From: Mycolicibacterium sp. 018/SC-01/001
GTDB taxonomy: Bacteria > Actinomycetota > Actinomycetes > Mycobacteriales > Mycobacteriaceae
Direction: 5' to 3'
Assembly (NCBI RefSeq): GCF_007096635.1
Contig: NZ_VKAA01000006.1
Coordinates: 112,616 to 176,615, forward strand
Length of the DNA: 64,000 nt
Part shown: positions 9,271 to 19,008 of the stretch, piece after piece
How positions within the stretch are numbered: the stretch's first letter is position 1
Layout of the letters: the number at the start of each line of letters is the position of its first letter
Notes under the pieces: model-generated
The model's input: the letters and a program-made list of their open reading frames with translations, nothing else
Told to the model about the DNA's origin: nothing
Database searches by the model: none
Position numbers and translations under genes: made by a program

Positions 9271-10470
9271 ATGGCAGCAATCACCATGCGCAACATCGTC
9301 AAGAAGTACGGCGACGGATATCCGGCCGTCAACGACGTCAGCCTCGACATCGCCGACGGCGAGTTCATGATCCTGGTGGGCCCCTCGGGGTGCGGAAAGT
9401 CCACGCTGTTGCGGATGATCGTCGGCCTCGAGGACATCTCGTCGGGCGACATGATGATCGGCGACAAGCGGGTCAACGACAAGGCGCCGCGCGACCGCAA
9501 CCTGTCGATGGTGTTCCAGAACTACGCGCTCTACCCGCACCTGACCGTGTTCGAGAACATCGCGTTCCCACTTCGGTTGTCGGGCAAGCTGTCTGACGAC
9601 GAGATCCGCAAGCGGGTCACAGAGGCCGCCAAGACGCTGGAGCTGGGCGAGCATCTCGAGCGCAAGCCGGCCAACCTGTCCGGCGGCCAACGGCAGCGCG
9701 TGGCGATGGGCCGGGCGATCGTCCGGGAGGCCGATGCGTTCCTGTTCGACGAGCCGCTGTCGAACCTGGACGCGAAGTTGCGCGGCCAGATGCGCACCGA
9801 GATCCTGCGACTGCAGCGCAAACTCGGTGTCACCACCGTCTACGTCACCCACGACCAGACCGAGGCCATGACGCTCGGCGACAGGGTGGCCGTGCTGAAA
9901 AAGGGTGTGCTGCAACAGGTGGCCAGCCCGCGAGAGCTCTACGACCAGCCGGTCAACCTCTTCGTCGCCGGGTTCATCGGCTCTCCCCCGATGAACTTCG
10001 TGCCGGCGCGGGTGCGCGGCGATCAGCTCGAGCTGCCCTTCGTGACGATCCCGCTGCGCGACGAGTGGCGCGGCGCGGTGTCCGACGGCACGCTCTACAT
10101 CGCCGGTATCCGGCCGGGTGCCTTCGAGGACGCCGAGTTCGTCGACGACGACAAGCGCTCGCGCGGTGTCACCTTCGACGTGACCGTCGACATGGTCGAG
10201 TGGCTGGGTAACGAGCAGTACGCCTTCGTGCCGTTCGAGGCGACACCGGAGATCAAGGACCAGCTCGCGGAGCTGGCCAACGAGCTCGACAGCGAGCAGC
10301 TGCGCACACAGCTGTGTGTGGAGCTCGACCCGCTGAGCCGGGTGCGGCCCGGCGACACGGCCACGCTGTGGCTGGATGCCGAACGGATGCACCTGTTCGA
10401 TCCGCAGAGTGGTGAAAACCTGACGCGGACAAGCCAAACGACCGGCCGGCACGCAGCCCCCGCCGGCTGA
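9271..10470 (+). CDS. sugC: Trehalose ABC transporter ATPase SugC
   Basis: ATP-hydrolysing subunit, 399 residues. The Walker A is GPSGCGKST (about residues 37-45), the Q-loop lies in [12 protein letters not shown], the signature is [15 protein letters not shown], the Walker B is [12 protein letters not shown], and the switch His lies in VTHDQTEAM. After about residue 240 comes a MalK-type regulatory domain with an OB/TOBE fold. It completes the importer operon. Confidence 0.94.
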   Translation: MAAITMRNIVKKYGDGYPAVNDVSLDIADGEFMILVGPSGCGKSTLLRMIVGLEDISSGDMMIGDKRVNDKAPRDRNLSMVFQNYALYPHLTVFENIAFPLRLSGKLSDDEIRKRVTEAAKTLELGEHLERKPANLSGGQRQRVAMGRAIVREADAFLFDEPLSNLDAKLRGQMRTEILRLQRKLGVTTVYVTHDQTEAMTLGDRVAVLKKGVLQQVASPRELYDQPVNLFVAGFIGSPPMNFVPARVRGDQLELPFVTIPLRDEWRGAVSDGTLYIAGIRPGAFEDAEFVDDDKRSRGVTFDVTVDMVEWLGNEQYAFVPFEATPEIKDQLAELANELDSEQLRTQLCVELDPLSRVRPGDTATLWLDAERMHLFDPQSGENLTRTSQTTGRHAAPAG

Positions 10471-10490
10471 GCAGACGGGCGATCCCGCAG

Positions 10491-11750
10491 ATGGCCGCTC
10501 CGCAGCTGCGGTTGCGTGCTCCGCGCCCACAGGTGCTCGCATTGCCGTGGGAGCGGCCGCTGGCCGAGTGGGCCGCACCGGAGATCCCGCTGCGTGATCT
10601 GCCGGTCGGGCCGAGCCGGCACCTGGTGCGGTTCGTCGAGTGCGACGGCGAACTGTGGGCGCTCAAGGAATTGCCACCACGGATAGCGAACCGCGAGTTC
10701 GACGTGCTGCGCCGACTCGAGGACATGGCCCTCAATGCTGTCCGACCGGCCGGGCTGGTCTTCCAACCCGATTTCGACACCGCGATCCTGCTGACCCGCT
10801 ACCTCACCGGCTCGTGGCAGTACCGCCGGATGTTCATGCGTCTGCCCCCTGACGCGCCCAAACACCGGGCCCGCCTTTTCGATGCGATGGCCACGTTGCT
10901 GGTGGAACTCCATCGCCACGGCGTGTTCTGGGGCGATTGCTCCCTGGCGAACACGTTGTTCTCGCGCGACGGGCAGGTGCTGCAGGCGTTCCTGGTCGAC
11001 GCCGAGACCAGCGAGGTGCATCCGAGCCTGTCGAACGGCCAACGCGCCCAGGACATCGACATCACGGTCGAGAACGTCGCCGCGGGTCTGCTGGACGTCG
11101 CCGCGCGGCTGCAGCGGCCGGAACTGGAGTCCGATTTCATCGCCGAGGCGCTGGCGATCAGGGACCGATACGAGCAGCTGTGGGACCTGCTGCACGCGAA
11201 GCCGACCTTCGGTTTCGCCGACAGGTACCGGGTAGAGGGCACCATCCGAAAGTTGAACGACCTCGGCTTCGCGGTGGACGAAGTGTCCCTGCAGCCGATC
11301 TCCTCCGGCGCCGACGAGCTGCGCCTGCACGTCGCCGTCGGTGATCGCCGCTTTCACGCCGCACAACTGCAACGGCTCACAGGCCTCGACGTCGGGGAAG
11401 GGCAGGCCCGCATCCTGCTCGGCGATCTACACGCCTATCAGGGGCAGCTGTGCCGGGAGGCCGGCCACGACGTCGACGAGCGAACAGCAGGACAGCTCTG
11501 GGTGATGGAGGTGGCGACGCCCACCATGCACCGCGCACACATGGCCGTAGGACGGACCGGCACTCCGATCCAGGCCTACTGCGATCTGCTCGAGGTGCGG
11601 TGGTTGCTCTCCGAGCGGGCCGGTCATGACGTGGGAACCGAACGGGCGCTACAGGCCCTTGCACGCAGGGTGGTTCCGTCGGAGTCGGCGGCACAGCTGG
11701 CCGTCGTCGAGGTGCCCACCGAACCGTTTTCGGTACTCGACGACGAGTAG
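10491..11750 (+). CDS. DUF4032 protein with lipopolysaccharide-kinase-like fold
   Basis: A 419-residue protein with DUF4032-type sequence. No function is assigned. The middle resembles a protein-kinase-like phosphotransferase: ELWALKELPPR holds a candidate ATP-binding Lys (about 61), HGVFWGDCSLANTLF (about 143-157) matches the D-x4-N catalytic loop, and FLVDAETSE (about 166-174) matches the metal-binding Asp. It starts 20 bases after sugC on the same strand, so it may be the last gene of the trehalose operon. A small-molecule or lipid kinase is possible but not shown. A similar gene follows sugC in other mycobacteria, as I recall. Confidence 0.8.
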   Translation: MAAPQLRLRAPRPQVLALPWERPLAEWAAPEIPLRDLPVGPSRHLVRFVECDGELWALKELPPRIANREFDVLRRLEDMALNAVRPAGLVFQPDFDTAILLTRYLTGSWQYRRMFMRLPPDAPKHRARLFDAMATLLVELHRHGVFWGDCSLANTLFSRDGQVLQAFLVDAETSEVHPSLSNGQRAQDIDITVENVAAGLLDVAARLQRPELESDFIAEALAIRDRYEQLWDLLHAKPTFGFADRYRVEGTIRKLNDLGFAVDEVSLQPISSGADELRLHVAVGDRRFHAAQLQRLTGLDVGEGQARILLGDLHAYQGQLCREAGHDVDERTAGQLWVMEVATPTMHRAHMAVGRTGTPIQAYCDLLEVRWLLSERAGHDVGTERALQALARRVVPSESAAQLAVVEVPTEPFSVLDDE

Positions 11751-11779
11751 GTCCTGCGGCGGCCCAGCCGTCCTGCATC

Positions 11780-11820
11780 CGCAGATGTGGTTCAATCTGA
11801 TTATTGTTTCCGCATCTGCG
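11780..11820. promoter_or_regulatory. Inverted repeat upstream of the molybdate operon (candidate operator)
   Basis: CGCAGATG at 11780-11787 is mirrored by CATCTGCG at 11813-11820 with 25 bases between them. The right arm ends 13 bases before the regulator ATG, and the spacer is AT-rich (TGATTATTG). The position suits an operator for the HTH-Mop protein encoded next. This is my inference from position and symmetry. It does not match the E. coli ModE site. Confidence 0.45.
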
Positions 11821-11833
11821 AAAGGCTATCTCC

Positions 11834-12235
11834 ATGCCGGCGATCCGCATCAGAGACGCCGCGACCCTGCTCGGAGTCAGTGACGACACGGTCCGCCGGT
11901 GGGTCGATGGCGGCTCGCTGGTGGCGACCACCGACGACGCCGGTCGCAAGGTGATCGAGGGTGCCGATCTGGCTGCTTTCGCCGTCCGCAATGCCGCGCC
12001 GCCGCCGGACCCGGTCGGAGTGGCCAGCTCGGCGCGCAACCGCTTCGTCGGTCTGGTGACCGCGGTGACGTCCGACCGGGTGATGAGCGAGGTCCAAATG
12101 CAGTGCGGGCCGTTCACCGTGGTCTCCCTGATGAGCACGGAGTCGGTCCGGCAGCTGGGGCTCGAGCCGGGGGTCGTCGCCGTCGCGGCGGTGAAGGCCA
12201 CCACGGTGGTCGTCGAGACGGCGGGCGAACGGTGA
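11834..12235 (+). CDS. HTH-Mop molybdate-responsive regulator
   Basis: A 133-residue protein. Residues 1-50 form a MerR/excisionase-type helix-turn-helix ([20 protein letters not shown]). Residues about 68-130 form a single Mop/TOBE molybdate-binding domain ([13 protein letters not shown], with [12 protein letters not shown]). It is probably a molybdate sensor that controls the downstream uptake genes. I chose the ATG at 11834. A TTG ten codons upstream would extend it into the inverted repeat. Its stop overlaps the modA start. Confidence 0.85.
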   Translation: MPAIRIRDAATLLGVSDDTVRRWVDGGSLVATTDDAGRKVIEGADLAAFAVRNAAPPPDPVGVASSARNRFVGLVTAVTSDRVMSEVQMQCGPFTVVSLMSTESVRQLGLEPGVVAVAAVKATTVVVETAGER

Positions 12236-12978
12236 ACAGAACTCTGACGGCTCTGCTGGCCACGGTGGCGATGATCGTTGTCGGATGCTCCTCGCCACAG
12301 ACGACGAACGGGATCACCGTCTTCGCAGCGGCCTCCCTCAAGACGGTGTTCACCGATCTGGGGGCGGAGTTCGAGAAGGACCACCCCGGCACGACCGTGA
12401 CGTTCAGCTTCGCCGGGTCGTCAGATCTGGTGACGCAACTGACCCAGGGGGCGGCGGCCGACGTCTTCGCCTCGGCCGACACCGCCACGATGGACAAGGC
12501 GGTGTCAGCGGGCCTGGTGTCCGGCGCGCCGGTGAACTTCGCGACCAATCGACTGACCATCGTGACCCCACCCGGAAATCCCTCGCGCGTCGGCTCTTTC
12601 GCCGACCTCGCCCGGCCCGGAACACAGGTCGTGGTGTGCGCGCCACAGGTGCCCTGCGGTGCGGCGACCGAGCGGCTGGAGAAGATCACCGGCGTGACAC
12701 TGAGGCCCGTGAGCGAGGAATCGTCGGTCACCGACGTCCTCGGCAAGATCACCTCGGGACAGGCCGACGCCGGCTTGGTGTACACCACCGACGCGCGGTC
12801 GGCGGGAACCGGAGTCGACACGATCGCCATCGCCGAATCGGCCCGGGCTGTCAACACCTATCCGATTGCCCTGCTGGACAAGGCCACCGACACCACGCTG
12901 GCACGACAGTTCGTGGACCTGATCACCGGCCCCCGCGGTCGCGACACGCTGGCCGCTGCAGGTTTCTCGCCGCCGTGA
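12232..12978 (+). CDS. modA: Molybdate-binding lipoprotein ModA
   Basis: Periplasmic-type binding protein for molybdate or tungstate, 248 residues. The start is the GTG overlapping the preceding stop. A short signal ends in the lipobox VVGC with C19. Family motifs are [13 protein letters not shown] at the mature N-terminus, [11 protein letters not shown] and ADVFASAD, which bind the oxyanion. It hands substrate to ModB. Its stop overlaps the modB start. Confidence 0.93.
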   Translation: MNRTLTALLATVAMIVVGCSSPQTTNGITVFAAASLKTVFTDLGAEFEKDHPGTTVTFSFAGSSDLVTQLTQGAAADVFASADTATMDKAVSAGLVSGAPVNFATNRLTIVTPPGNPSRVGSFADLARPGTQVVVCAPQVPCGAATERLEKITGVTLRPVSEESSVTDVLGKITSGQADAGLVYTTDARSAGTGVDTIAIAESARAVNTYPIALLDKATDTTLARQFVDLITGPRGRDTLAAAGFSPP

Positions 12979-13790
12979 CCGGGCGGCGGCGGGCGGGCGG
13001 CGCGGTCACGATCGGCCTTCCCGGCTGGATCTACCTCCCCGCCCTGCTCGGCGCAGGATTTCTGATCGTTCCGCTGCTGGCGATCATCGCCCGGGTCGAC
13101 TGGGCCCACTTCGTTCCGCTCGTCACCTCCGAATCTGCCCGCACCGCACTGCTGTTGAGCATCAAGACCGCAACGGCGAGCACGCTGCTGTGCGTTGCAC
13201 TGGGCACCCCGATGGCACTCGCGCTGGCGCGCAGCCACTTACCGGGCCGCTCGGTGGTGCGCGCGCTGATCCTGTTGCCGCTGGTCCTGCCGCCGGTGGT
13301 GGGCGGGCTCGCGCTCCTCTACACATTCGGCCGCCAGGGCCTGCTGGGCCACCAGCTCGACGTGCTCGGAGTGCGGGTGGCGTTCTCCACGACCGCCGTG
13401 GTGTTGGCGCAGACCTTCGTGTCGCTGCCCTTCCTCGTCCTCAGCCTGGAGGGTGCGCTACGCACCGCGGCACGGGGATACGAGCAGGTGGCAGCGACCC
13501 TGGGCGCCGGGCCCACCACGGTGCTGCGCACCGTCACCTTGCCGCTGGTGTGGCCCGGCCTGATCTCGGGCGCTGTCCTGGCGTTCGCCCGGTCGCTCGG
13601 GGAATTCGGGGCGACCCTGACGTTCGCGGGCTCTCTGCAGGGCGTCACCAGGACCCTGCCGCTGGAGATCTATCTCCAGCGGGAGTCCGATGCCGATGCG
13701 GCCGTTGCGCTTTCGCTGCTGCTCATCGCTGTGGCCGCGGTGATCGTGGTGGCCACCGCGGGCCGCCGATCAACCGGGGCTCTGCCATGA
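12975..13790 (+). CDS. modB: Molybdate ABC transporter permease ModB
   Basis: Membrane subunit of the molybdate importer, 271 residues, with five to six helices beginning near residue 17. The EAA-type loop lies around 175-195 ([20 protein letters not shown]), followed by the family signature [17 protein letters not shown]. The GTG start overlaps the modA stop, and its stop overlaps the modC ATG. Confidence 0.93.
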   Translation: MTGRRRAGGAVTIGLPGWIYLPALLGAGFLIVPLLAIIARVDWAHFVPLVTSESARTALLLSIKTATASTLLCVALGTPMALALARSHLPGRSVVRALILLPLVLPPVVGGLALLYTFGRQGLLGHQLDVLGVRVAFSTTAVVLAQTFVSLPFLVLSLEGALRTAARGYEQVAATLGAGPTTVLRTVTLPLVWPGLISGAVLAFARSLGEFGATLTFAGSLQGVTRTLPLEIYLQRESDADAAVALSLLLIAVAAVIVVATAGRRSTGALP

Positions 13791-14905
13791 GCGGTGTCGA
13801 CGCCCGCATCGCGCTGGCCCGGCGCGGGATCGATCTCCACCTCACCGTCGCCGACGGTGAGGTGGTGGCTGTGCTCGGCCCGAACGGCGTCGGAAAATCG
13901 ACTGTGCTGCAGACGATCGCGGGCCTGGTGCGCCCTGACAGCGGTCATGTGCGAATCGGCGACGAGGTGGTCACCGACGTGGCGGCGGGTGTGTTCGTGC
14001 CCGCGCACCGACGCGGGGTCGCCCTGCTGGCTCAACGCCCGCTGCTGTTCCCCCACTTGAGCGTGGCCGCCAACGTCGCCTACGGACCCCGGTGCAGCGG
14101 CCTGTCCCGCCGAGCCGCGAACGAGCGTTCCCGGCGGTGGCTCGACGCCGTGGATGCCGGCACCCTCGCCGAGCGCCGGCCCGCGCGCCTGTCCGGCGGG
14201 CAGGCTCAACGCGTCGCGCTGGCGCGGGCCCTGGCCGCCGAGCCGCGGCTCCTGCTGCTCGACGAGCCGTTCGCGGCACTGGACGTCGGTGCGGCAGCGG
14301 CGCTGCGGCGCACAGTGCGCGACCTGCTGCGTCAGGACACGCGCAGCGCGGTGATCGTCACCCACGACGTGCTCGACGCGCTGGCCATCGCGGACACCGC
14401 GGTCGTCATCGAGGACGGCCGGATCGTCGAACAGGGACCCGTCAGGTCGGTGTTGACCGCTCCGCGCAGCGATTTCGCCGCGGGCATCGCCGGGATGAAC
14501 CTGGTGTCGGGCGTCGCCGGCGCGCAGACGCTACGAACGCCCTGGGGTCTCGAGCTCGCCGGAACGGGTGACGTGGAACCCGGCGCTGCCGCTGTCGCGC
14601 TGTTCCAGCCGGCCGCAGTCGCCGTTCACACGGAGGCGCCGCGAGCCAGCCCCCGCAACGTCGTACCGGTCACCATCGCCGATGTGGTGCTGCGCGGCAA
14701 CGCGGTGCGCATCCGGGGCGGCGACTGGCCGGACGGGAGCCCGGGGCCGGCTGCCGATGTCACGCCCGCAGCGGTCGTGGATCTGGGGCTGGAACCCGGT
14801 CGGCAGGTCTTCTTCGTCGTCAAGGCGCAGGAGGTCGGGCTGCATCCGGCACCGCACCGTGCGGTGCCGCGAGCCCGCCCCGACCGCTCCGCCGACGTGC
14901 GCTAG
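13787..14905 (+). CDS. modC: Molybdate ABC transporter ATPase ModC
   Basis: ATPase of ModABC, 372 residues. The Walker A is GPNGVGKST (about 30-38), the signature is [15 protein letters not shown], the Walker B is [12 protein letters not shown], and the switch His is in VTHDVLDAL. The tail from about residue 290 is a Mop/TOBE domain expected to sense molybdate. It is the last gene of the four-gene unit whose frames all overlap. Confidence 0.93.
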   Translation: MSGVDARIALARRGIDLHLTVADGEVVAVLGPNGVGKSTVLQTIAGLVRPDSGHVRIGDEVVTDVAAGVFVPAHRRGVALLAQRPLLFPHLSVAANVAYGPRCSGLSRRAANERSRRWLDAVDAGTLAERRPARLSGGQAQRVALARALAAEPRLLLLDEPFAALDVGAAAALRRTVRDLLRQDTRSAVIVTHDVLDALAIADTAVVIEDGRIVEQGPVRSVLTAPRSDFAAGIAGMNLVSGVAGAQTLRTPWGLELAGTGDVEPGAAAVALFQPAAVAVHTEAPRASPRNVVPVTIADVVLRGNAVRIRGGDWPDGSPGPAADVTPAAVVDLGLEPGRQVFFVVKAQEVGLHPAPHRAVPRARPDRSADVR

Positions 14906-14985
14906 CGTCTGTTCCGCGTTCGGCAGGCCCTGATTTGCTGACAAAGCGCGAGCGGGCACGAGATAGTAGGCGGTATGGGAGCGTT

Positions 14986-17286
14986 GTGGACATCGGCCGG
15001 TTTCCCCGGGGCGTAATCGCGCTGGTGCTGGCACCGCTGGCGGGGGTTCTCGTCCTCGCAGCGCTGCTCGTCGTGGCCGGGGACGATCCGTCGGTCCGGA
15101 TCGCTGACGACCTCATCAACCTCGCGATCCTGGCCTTCGCAACGACATGCGCGGCGTTGGCCGCCCGGCCCGCCTCGGGCCGCCCGCGCCGGGCGTGGAT
15201 TCTGCTGGCAGTCGCCCTGGCGTCGTGGACCCTCGGGGACGCACTGTGGTTCGTCTACGAGGCGGTCCTGCACGAGGAGGTGCCCGTCCCCTCCCCCGCG
15301 GACGCCTTCTACCTCGTGTTCACCGCGTTGGCCGCCCTGGCGATGACGCAGTTCGTCGTCGAACCGATCCGTGAATCGCGCCTACGCGTCGTGCTCGACG
15401 CCGTCATCGTCGCGCTGTGTCTGTTCCTGCTGGCGTGGATCATCGTGTTGCACGACGTCTACCAGGCCTACAGCGAGGACCGGATGGCCGTGGTCGTCGC
15501 CTTCCTGTATCCCGCTGCCGACATCGTCATGTTGACCATCGCCGTCGTCACGCTGCTGCGCACCACCGGGGGCCAGCGGGTGACGCTGAGCCTGCTCACG
15601 CTGGCCGTCAGCGTGATGGGAATCGCCGACAGCGCCTATGCCGGGCTGGTGGCCCACGACCGCTATCAGAGCGGCGACCTGATCGACGTCGCGTGGGCGG
15701 CTGCCGCAGCGCTGTTCGCGGCCGCGGCGCTGCTCAGCCGTACAACGCCCCAACCCCGCCCGCCCGGCCTCCCCTCGCCGTCGAAGACGTCGCTGTGGCT
15801 GCCCTACATCCCGCTTCTGCTGGCGGGAACGGTCGGCCCGGCGATCATCATGTCCGGCGCCGAGAGGTACCTGGTGCCGGCGATCGTCGTCGCAGTGTGT
15901 CTGCGTCAGTCCGTGACGGCCTGGGAGAATCGCCGCCTGGTTCACGCGATCGTCGACCACGCGCTGCACGATCCGCTGACCGGACTTGCCAACGTGACAT
16001 TGTTCCGCGAGCGGTTGGCCCACGCGATGATGCTGCGGGCCCGCATCGACCGCTCGGTCGCCGTGCTCGCCCTGGATCTCGACGATTTCCGGCTGATCAA
16101 CGACAAACTCGGCCACGACCGAGCCGACAGGTTGCTGATCGAGGTCGGGCAGCGGCTCTCGACCAGTGTGCGGCCCGGGGACACCGTGGCCCGCATCGCG
16201 GGCGACGAGTTCGCGATCCTGATGGAAAGCCCCTACGACGCGTCGGCCACGGTGGCCGAAAAGGTCAGTGCTGCGTTCGACGTTCCGTTCACCGTGGACG
16301 GCCAGGACATCCTCCTACGCCCCAGCATCGGCGTCACGGTGGTGTCGATGGCCGAGACCGATCTGGGGCCTGACATCGTGCACCGGCGGGCCGTCATCGC
16401 GATGCAGGCAGCGAAGCGGACACGCTCGCGTGAGGTGCACATGTTCACCTCCGACATGGCGGTCGACGACGCCGATGTCGCTGAACAGCTGATTCGGGAG
16501 CGCGCCGGTGCCGCCGAGGTGCAGCTGCTCGGTGAACTGCGCCACGCCATCGACCACGACGGGCTCGGCGTCGTCTACCAGCCCAAGTTCTCGCTGACGA
16601 CGGGCGAGATGGTCGGGGTGGAAGCGCTGTTGCGCTGGCCGCATCCCCGGTTGGGAATGCTCCTTCCGGACACGTTCATCGGACTGGTTCGCGAGCGCGG
16701 CCTGATCCAGCGGGTGACCCGCATCGTCGTCGACAAGGCGCTCGACGACGCGGCACGCTGGCACGCGGCCGGCCTACGCATGCCCGTCGCAGTCAACCTC
16801 TTCGCGCCGTGTCTGCACGAGGCAGATCTTCCCGAACTGTTCTCGGCGGCGCTGGAGAGCCGGGGGCTCGCGGCCGATCTGTTGACCGTCGAGATCACCG
16901 AGGACGTCGTGCTCAGTGACATGACAACGGTGACTGCGGTACTGGGGCAGCTGCGGGCCTACGGTATGCGCGTCGCGATCGACGATTTCGGCAGCGGCTA
17001 CTCGTCGCTGTCCTATCTGCGCGATCTCCCGATCGACGAGGTCAAACTCGATCGCCATTTCGTCGCGCCGGTGACGACCGATCCTCGGGCGGCCGCCGTC
17101 GTCCGCGCGGTGATCGATCTGACGCATGACCTGGGGCTCGTCGTGGTCGCCGAGGGAATCGAGGACGAACAGACGGCGCAGTGGCTGCGTGAGCGCTCGT
17201 GCGATGTCGGCCAGGGGTACCTGTTCGGCCGGCCGGTGGGCGTCGCGGACATCGCCGAGCGAGCCACCACGGGTACGCATGCCTGA
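14986..17286 (+). CDS. Membrane GGDEF-EAL cyclic-di-GMP protein
   Basis: A dual-domain c-di-GMP protein, about 766 residues. Residues 1-320 carry roughly nine hydrophobic segments, a membrane sensory module of unknown ligand. The GGDEF domain (about 335-490) has DPLTGLANVTLF, DLDDFRLINDKLGH and an active-site loop reading AGDEF, with the inhibitory-site motif RPGD five residues before it. The EAL domain (about 520-760) keeps VEALLRW, VEITED, DDFGSGYSSL, EVKLD and AEGIED, so it is likely a competent phosphodiesterase. I prefer the GTG preceded by GGGAG. An in-frame TTG at 14935 would add 17 residues. The net direction of activity cannot be read from sequence. Confidence 0.88.
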   Translation: MDIGRFPRGVIALVLAPLAGVLVLAALLVVAGDDPSVRIADDLINLAILAFATTCAALAARPASGRPRRAWILLAVALASWTLGDALWFVYEAVLHEEVPVPSPADAFYLVFTALAALAMTQFVVEPIRESRLRVVLDAVIVALCLFLLAWIIVLHDVYQAYSEDRMAVVVAFLYPAADIVMLTIAVVTLLRTTGGQRVTLSLLTLAVSVMGIADSAYAGLVAHDRYQSGDLIDVAWAAAAALFAAAALLSRTTPQPRPPGLPSPSKTSLWLPYIPLLLAGTVGPAIIMSGAERYLVPAIVVAVCLRQSVTAWENRRLVHAIVDHALHDPLTGLANVTLFRERLAHAMMLRARIDRSVAVLALDLDDFRLINDKLGHDRADRLLIEVGQRLSTSVRPGDTVARIAGDEFAILMESPYDASATVAEKVSAAFDVPFTVDGQDILLRPSIGVTVVSMAETDLGPDIVHRRAVIAMQAAKRTRSREVHMFTSDMAVDDADVAEQLIRERAGAAEVQLLGELRHAIDHDGLGVVYQPKFSLTTGEMVGVEALLRWPHPRLGMLLPDTFIGLVRERGLIQRVTRIVVDKALDDAARWHAAGLRMPVAVNLFAPCLHEADLPELFSAALESRGLAADLLTVEITEDVVLSDMTTVTAVLGQLRAYGMRVAIDDFGSGYSSLSYLRDLPIDEVKLDRHFVAPVTTDPRAAAVVRAVIDLTHDLGLVVVAEGIEDEQTAQWLRERSCDVGQGYLFGRPVGVADIAERATTGTHA

Positions 17287-17310
17287 CTCCTGAGCGGGTA
17301 TGACAGATTC

Positions 17311-17469
17311 GTGACCACTTGCGAAGGCACCGGACGGTACATTCCGGACGACGAACCCTCCGCACAAGCAGTGCAGTGTCCCGTCTGCGGTCGAGAGACC
17401 CCGGTGGAACCCGAGGAGACCAGCGAAGGCCTCGCATTCACTGTTGCGCCTCACGAGGCGGTCGGGTGA
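17311..17469 (+). CDS. Small Cys-containing protein, possible half zinc ribbon
   Basis: A 52-residue frame not recognised as a named family. It starts with VTTCEGTGRYIPDDEP and contains QCPVCGRETPVEP. The Cys at position 4 and the CPVC pair at 23 and 26, with the GTG motif, recall a zinc ribbon, although the fourth ligand is not obvious. GGGTATGAC lies 6 bases before the GTG and could be the -10 element. The next gene begins 4 bases after the stop, so the two may be co-transcribed. Confidence 0.5.
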   Translation: MTTCEGTGRYIPDDEPSAQAVQCPVCGRETPVEPEETSEGLAFTVAPHEAVG

Positions 17470-17472
17470 GGC

Positions 17473-17763
17473 ATGGTCCCGCCGACCGACCACAGCGTTG
17501 ACTTGTCGCCCGATCGGCGAAAGTTCTACGAACTGCTGCATCAGATCGACGACGTGCAGCGCGAGGCGACCGACGACGTGGAATCCGCGCTGTACGGCAT
17601 CAATGTGGTCACGGTGGCCGAGGTGCCGGGCGCGCACAGCGCCGGCCTGTCCCTGGTGGACAGCGAGCGCCGTGTCACCACGTTGGCCCCCACCGACGAC
17701 TGGGCTTCGATGCTCGACGAGATCCAGAACGAGCACCGCGAGGGACCATCGAGGCCGGCGTAG
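17473..17763 (+). pseudogene. GAF-domain fragment of a GAF-ANTAR-type protein (truncated)
   Basis: A 96-residue frame resembling the N-terminal part of mycobacterial GAF-ANTAR regulators, which are normally about 230-250 residues. The visible pieces are AGLSLVDSERRVTTLAPTDDW and LDEIQNEHREGPS, equivalent to the usual APTD...LQYELGEGPC core. Translation stops immediately after EGPSRPA. The remaining GAF strands and the RNA-binding ANTAR helix bundle are absent. I searched the other frames just downstream and did not find the missing part, so this looks like a deletion or decayed gene rather than a single frameshift. A short functional GAF-like protein remains possible. Confidence 0.55.
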
Positions 17764-18129
17764 GGCGGGACTGAGCCGCAAATCGGCGCCCGAACTGCAC
17801 TGTCACTTCTCTGGCAGACATTCTCAGGCCAATGCGCTTGCACATATTCAGGCGGGCCGTATTGTCGTACGTACGTGCTAAACGTGTGATGTCACCGCAA
17901 GAAAGACGATGAGTCGGCAGCCAGCCGAATCGCAGTGACATACCTACCGCAGTAAGCGCATGTCGAGAATCCGGCGTGACCTCGTTGGTCCGATGCCAAT
18001 CGCTTACCGGCGGTTCCGAAAGACCTGACGCCCGTGCGTCGCGGCCAGCTCACTGAGAAAACAGCGAGCCAATTCTTAGTCTGCCGACACCGGACGCGTC
18101 CCGTCATGACCTGAAAGTCGTGATCTGTC
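17764..18129. other. 366-bp gap before the SigF-family gene
   Basis: No supported gene. It contains CGTACGTACG (inside 17866-17880) and several AT-richer patches. It should hold the promoter of the sigma-factor gene. I could not find a clear SigF-type pair (GTTT with GGGTA) in it. It may also hold degraded remains of the truncated GAF gene. Confidence 0.5.
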
Positions 18130-18924
18130 ATGCACCTTCTCGACAAGCCGAAAGTCACCACGAACAGAACGTCACACGGCGGCTATGCCGACGTGGCGGA
18201 CATGTTCCGCGAACTCGCCCTCCTCGACGGGGAGTCTGTCGACTACCAACGCCACCGCGAGGCGATCATCGAACGCTGCCTGCCGTTGGCCGACCACATA
18301 GCCCGCCGCTTCCGCGGTCGCGGGGAGACCCACGACGATCTTGTTCAGGTCGCGCGTGTCGGACTGCTCAACGCGGTCAACCGGTTCGACGTGGAGACCG
18401 CCGACGATTTCCTGGCCTTCGCCGTGCCCACGATGATGGGCGAAGTGCGTCGCTATTTCCGCGATCACGGGTGGGCTCTGAAGGTTCCCCGCCGCCTCAA
18501 AGAACTGAACATCCGGCTCAAGAACGCCCGGGCCGAGTTGACTCAGCAACTCAACCGCGCGCCGTCACCGAGTGAGTTGGCCGAATACCTCGACCTCGAC
18601 CGCGAACAGGTGATCGAAGGGTTGATCGCCGCCGACGCCTACTCGACCCGCTCGACAGAGCAGGAGATCACCTCCGACGGTGACGGTTTGACGATGATCG
18701 AGACGCTCGGTGGGCCAGATCCCAACCTGCAGAAGGTCGTCGACATCAACACCGTTCGTCCGCTCATCGCGGGACTGCCGGAACGCGATCGCCTCGTGCT
18801 GAAGATGCGGTTCTTCGACAACAAAACGCAATCGCAGATCGCCGACGAGATCGGCGTCTCCCAGATGCACGTATCGCGTCTGCTCGCACGGGCGTTGGCG
18901 ACCATTCGCGAAAAAGCCAGCTGA
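18130..18924 (+). CDS. SigF/SigB-family (group 3) RNA polymerase sigma factor
   Basis: A 264-residue alternative sigma factor of the SigF/sporulation-general-stress type. Region 2 (about 45-115) includes GRGETHDDLVQVARVGLLNA and FLAFAVPTMMGEVRRYFRDH, which match region 2.2-2.4 of SigF. Region 3 spans about 125-185. Region 4 (about 205-262) includes LPERDRLVLKMRFFDNKTQS and VSQMHVSRLLARALATIR. True SigF is normally preceded by its anti-sigma partner RsbW/UsfX. None is here, so this is probably a paralogue rather than the orthologue. A strong hairpin follows the stop. The convergent STAS gene suggests partner-switching control. Confidence 0.85.
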   Translation: MHLLDKPKVTTNRTSHGGYADVADMFRELALLDGESVDYQRHREAIIERCLPLADHIARRFRGRGETHDDLVQVARVGLLNAVNRFDVETADDFLAFAVPTMMGEVRRYFRDHGWALKVPRRLKELNIRLKNARAELTQQLNRAPSPSELAEYLDLDREQVIEGLIAADAYSTRSTEQEITSDGDGLTMIETLGGPDPNLQKVVDINTVRPLIAGLPERDRLVLKMRFFDNKTQSQIADEIGVSQMHVSRLLARALATIREKAS

Positions 18925-18930
18925 CAGATC

Positions 18931-18960
18931 GGTGGGCTGCCGTGATGGCGGCAGCCCACC
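18931..18960. terminator. Strong hairpin between convergent sigF-like and STAS genes
   Basis: GGTGGGCTGCCG pairs perfectly with CGGCAGCCCACC (12 base pairs) around the 6-base loop TGATGG, starting 6 bases after the sigma-factor stop. There is no U tract, which is common for mycobacterial terminators. It could serve both convergent genes. Confidence 0.75.
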
Positions 18961-19008
18961 GGTGTCACAGCGAATACGGCTGTCCGACAACGACTTCGAC
19001 GCGCACCT

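Noticed and set aside
17738..17760. GAGGGACCATCGAGGCC inside the GAF fragment, similar to a DosR site
   Set aside because: It lies within coding sequence, the second half is poor, and no gene starts just downstream.
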